This document shows, piece after piece, positions 11,294 to 13,607 of a DNA stretch of 13,607 nucleotides; the first letter of the stretch is position 1, and each line of letters begins with the position of its first letter. Source of the stretch: Candidatus Parcubacteria bacterium (lineage in GTDB: Bacteria > Patescibacteriota > Patescibacteriia > Patescibacteriales > UBA12075); the NCBI GenBank assembly GCA_023142215.1, contig JAGLJW010000042.1, positions 1-13,607 on the forward strand. The letters are read 5' to 3'. Position numbers and translations under genes: made by a program. The notes below the pieces were generated by a model that worked only from the letters and a program-made list of their open reading frames with translations, was not told the origin of the DNA and made no database searches.

Positions 11294-13607
11294 TTAATCA
11301 ATGTCTGTTATATAATTTGGTTCTGCATATTCAACCTTAGAACAGCTTAATAATTTATCAATAACTTTATTAATATCAACTATATTATCTGTATCAGAAA
11401 TTTTAACTTGATATACACCAAGACCAAAAATTGTTCCAACAATTTCACCATTTATAGATTTAACTATATTTTCAATTGAACTAGGACTTACGTCATTAAT
11501 AAAACCAACTATAATTTCATTAGATATCATTTTTTCGCCTGTTTTGGGATCAGTTATAATTTTAGACATATCTGATGAGTATGATCCAATTGGAAATCGT
11601 GTTATACCAAGTTTATATTTATCAGTATATATTGATTCTGAAATATTTAAAAAATTTGCTTTTGCTCTAAAAAATAAATTTCCTTCTTTTGATGAACTAA
11701 TTTTAAAAGTTCCGCTATAAATATAATCATTGGCAGATAAATCTCCATTAACTCCATTATCATTTAAATTACCGATTATTTTAATTACTTCCCCTAATTT
11801 ATTAAGTTCTTCAATAACAATTTTATCCGCTTTATTTTCTAAACCTGTTTGCATAGTTGTAAAAAAAACATCAGCCGTTTTTGCAATAGATATTGCATCA
11901 GGTTCGGAACCCAATGCCCAAAGAACTGGAATATCTTTTTCATCTTTTTTCTTCAAATTATCATAGCATTCATTTTTTAATACATTATCTGTAATTTTTT
12001 CACATAAATTTTTATTATTCCTAGACATTGCATAATCATAATAACATCTGTCTTTTGAATCTTTATACATTATTTTTTCACATAATATGGACTTAAAGCT
12101 TCTAATCAATTTATCAAACTCGTCTGTATTAAAATATTTGTCGCCTGTTCTTTTAAATGAAAAAGAAATTTGATAAAAAAGATTTTTAGATTTTTCGGTA
12201 ATACATGTTTTTGTATCATATTCTATGTTTTTTGTCGCTAATGGAATATAACAAAACCATTCTAAGTTATTACTTTCAAATAAATTATAATCTTTCAAAT
12301 TGCCTGTACTAATAATAGATTCTTTATATTCTTGAAAGTTTTTATGTTGTGTAAGGTGTAAATGTTTAGACGTATTGTTATTGCAATAAATTAAACTACC
12401 TAGATTTAACGAATGCTCAAACGATTCATTTTCATCAACTGGAAGAAATAATAAACTCCATAAATCTTTAGAGCTGTCTTGGTTATTGATTTTTAACTTT
12501 TCACTGGGATATTCAAACTCAAACTCCTTATTCCGATAAGTCTGCCAGTCTAAAGTATCATTTTTCTTACAATTTTCTAACTCTATAAATTTGTCTATAC
12601 AAATCATTGTTCCATCGCTACTTATATTATTTGCCTCATCCCAATAATATTTTCTATAATTCTCTTCATCGGCAAAATCATTAATTATTACCAAGTCTAA
12701 AGTGTCATCTTCTTTTCTGTTGTTTTTTAGATTATTATCCTTTTTATAAATATATTTAACATTTTTAATTTCATTTGGCTTTAAGACAACATCTTGAAAA
12801 TTATTATGTATTTCAAAATCATCTATTCTAAATTTAAATTTTAATTCTTCATCTAATGGATTTTCAAACTTTAAATTAAATTCAGCATCTTTATTTTCTA
12901 AATAATTTGATAATTCTTTTTCAGAAACTGAAATTTTTGTAAAATCTATTTTTTCATAATTACTTATTTTAAATTTTACTGACTCAACTTTCTCTGGATA
13001 GCTTTGTTCTCGAGAACCTGGTCCTGCAATAGTTGGTAACTCCATAATTTTAATCATATCACCTTTTGCTAAAATTATTTCTTTTTTATTATTTCCGTCA
13101 ATATTTTGTAATTCATTTACTATTTCATAAGATCCAATATAATATCTATTACAATTTTGAGCACACATTGACATAATCCCATTAATGTAATTTCCTATTA
13201 AATTAAGTTTTTTAATCGGTTCACACCAGCTTAAAAGAATTATACACCTATTCATATTTTCATTAAACCCATCTGGACATTTTTCGTTAAAAGAAGTAGC
13301 ACAATATTTTGTATTTCTACTAAGACCATCTGAACACTTTCCATTTTTATCCACCTCTTTATAATTATTCTCTTTCATATATTGAAAAGATGATAAACAG
13401 CAGCTTTCACCAGCACATTTCTTTTCCAAAGCATCATAATAATTTTCTGTTTTTTGATTAATTGCTTTGGTGATTTTATTATTTGCCACATTTTTATATT
13501 GTATTTGAACAATATACACATTGCTAATAATAATCGCCACTAATGTTGTGAAGATTAAAATTATTAAAAGTAATTTAACAGCAAAAAAAGATAATGGTTC
13601 TTTTTTA
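11294..13607 (-). CDS. Membrane-anchored surface protein ending in a subtilase-propeptide-like domain (5' truncated by window)
   Basis: The frame stays open from the GTG at 13540 to the window edge and encodes KKEPLSFFAVKLLLIILIF, matching the KEPFSF-plus-transmembrane anchor of the downstream paralogs. The true start is therefore outside. Residues here count from that internal GTG. A cysteine-rich module spans 42-130. Ig-like material (about 180-300) is followed by a PsbP-like domain (about 328-487) introduced by DTLDWQTYRNKEFEFEYP. Cysteine helical units lie at 487-529. A beta domain (about 550-645) contains LNDNGVNGDLSANDYIYSG, a pattern seen in surface Ig-like domains with acidic loops. 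The last 75 residues (671-745, NEIIVGF, INGEIVG, LGVYQVKI, VEYAEPNYI) match the propeptide of secreted subtilases. No catalytic domain follows: the frame stops three codons later. Such a propeptide alone can act as an I9-type inhibitor (inference). Gene order makes it the most upstream member visible here. Confidence 0.82.
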   Translation of the reverse strand, partial: KKEPLSFFAVKLLLIILIFTTLVAIIISNVYIVQIQYKNVANNKITKAINQKTENYYDALEKKCAGESCCLSSFQYMKENNYKEVDKNGKCSDGLSRNTKYCATSFNEKCPDGFNENMNRCIILLSWCEPIKKLNLIGNYINGIMSMCAQNCNRYYIGSYEIVNELQNIDGNNKKEIILAKGDMIKIMELPTIAGPGSREQSYPEKVESVKFKISNYEKIDFTKISVSEKELSNYLENKDAEFNLKFENPLDEELKFKFRIDDFEIHNNFQDVVLKPNEIKNVKYIYKKDNNLKNNRKEDDTLDLVIINDFADEENYRKYYWDEANNISSDGTMICIDKFIELENCKKNDTLDWQTYRNKEFEFEYPSEKLKINNQDSSKDLWSLLFLPVDENESFEHSLNLGSLIYCNNNTSKHLHLTQHKNFQEYKESIISTGNLKDYNLFESNNLEWFCYIPLATKNIEYDTKTCITEKSKNLFYQISFSFKRTGDKYFNTDEFDKLIRSFKSILCEKIMYKDSKDRCYYDYAMSRNNKNLCEKITDNVLKNECYDNLKKKDEKDIPVLWALGSEPDAISIAKTADVFFTTMQTGLENKADKIVIEELNKLGEVIKIIGNLNDNGVNGDLSANDYIYSGTFKISSSKEGNLFFRAKANFLNISESIYTDKYKLGITRFPIGSYSSDMSKIITDPKTGEKMISNEIIVGFINDVSPSSIENIVKSINGEIVGTIFGLGVYQVKISDTDNIVDINKVIDKLLSCSKVEYAEPNYITDID

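Noticed and set aside
11730..11966. Plus-strand frame of 78 codons opposite the first surface-protein gene
   Set aside because: It is an antisense shadow; the minus strand here encodes the continuous beta domain of the real protein.
1..13607. CRISPR array, tRNA, rRNA or insertion sequence
   Set aside because: I saw no regularly spaced direct repeats, no tRNA-like cloverleaf segments, no rRNA motifs and no transposase-like protein or terminal inverted repeats.
1..13607. Alternative genetic code (UGA as glycine), known in some CPR groups
   Set aside because: All long genes read through with the standard code, glycine is encoded normally, and the lack of TGA stops is explained by low GC and few genes.

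Overview
The window is a very AT-rich bacterial chromosome fragment. Its gene content points to a Candidate Phyla Radiation (Patescibacteria) genome, possibly of Parcubacteria or Falkowbacteria type: short housekeeping genes, almost no Shine-Dalgarno sequences, and a long run of large single-pass surface proteins built from cohesin-like, Ig-like, PsbP-like and cysteine-rich modules. This assignment rests on style and remembered family patterns, not on a search. All visible stop codons are TAA or TAG, and nothing suggests UGA recoding.

Left part (1-1337, plus strand): the 3' end of the replicative helicase gene dnaB, then ybaB and recR (a classic replication/repair pair), then an uncatalogued 48-codon gene for a small membrane protein. 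This small gene has the only strong ribosome-binding site in the window. A 12-bp inverted repeat lies between dnaB and ybaB.

Middle part (1346-5744, minus strand): rplU (ribosomal protein bL21) converges on the left cluster. It has a near-consensus sigma-70 promoter and a perfect palindrome in its leader, and no rpmA follows it. Upstream lies a tight three-gene unit read right to left: a 348-aa and a 587-aa cohesin-domain membrane protein whose genes overlap by 26 nt, then a short-type malic enzyme 5 nt downstream. A good -35/-10 pair sits in front of this unit.

Right part (5816-13607, minus strand): four consecutive genes separated by 18-36 bp, most likely one operon. They encode membrane-anchored, cysteine-rich proteins with a short Gln/Asn-rich cytoplasmic N-terminus, one transmembrane helix and a large outside part. 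Reading in the direction of transcription, the first protein (5' end beyond the window) ends in what looks like a subtilase propeptide (I9-type fold) with no protease after it. The second has cysteine modules, an Ig-like domain and an alpha-helical region. The third and fourth each carry one Kunitz/BPTI-like domain with all six cysteines in register. The third has Lys at the P1 position, as in BPTI.

The main hypothesis is that this operon displays protease-inhibitor modules on the cell surface, perhaps for protection against host, prey or neighbour proteases. The fold assignments come from visible motifs; the inhibitory function is inference.
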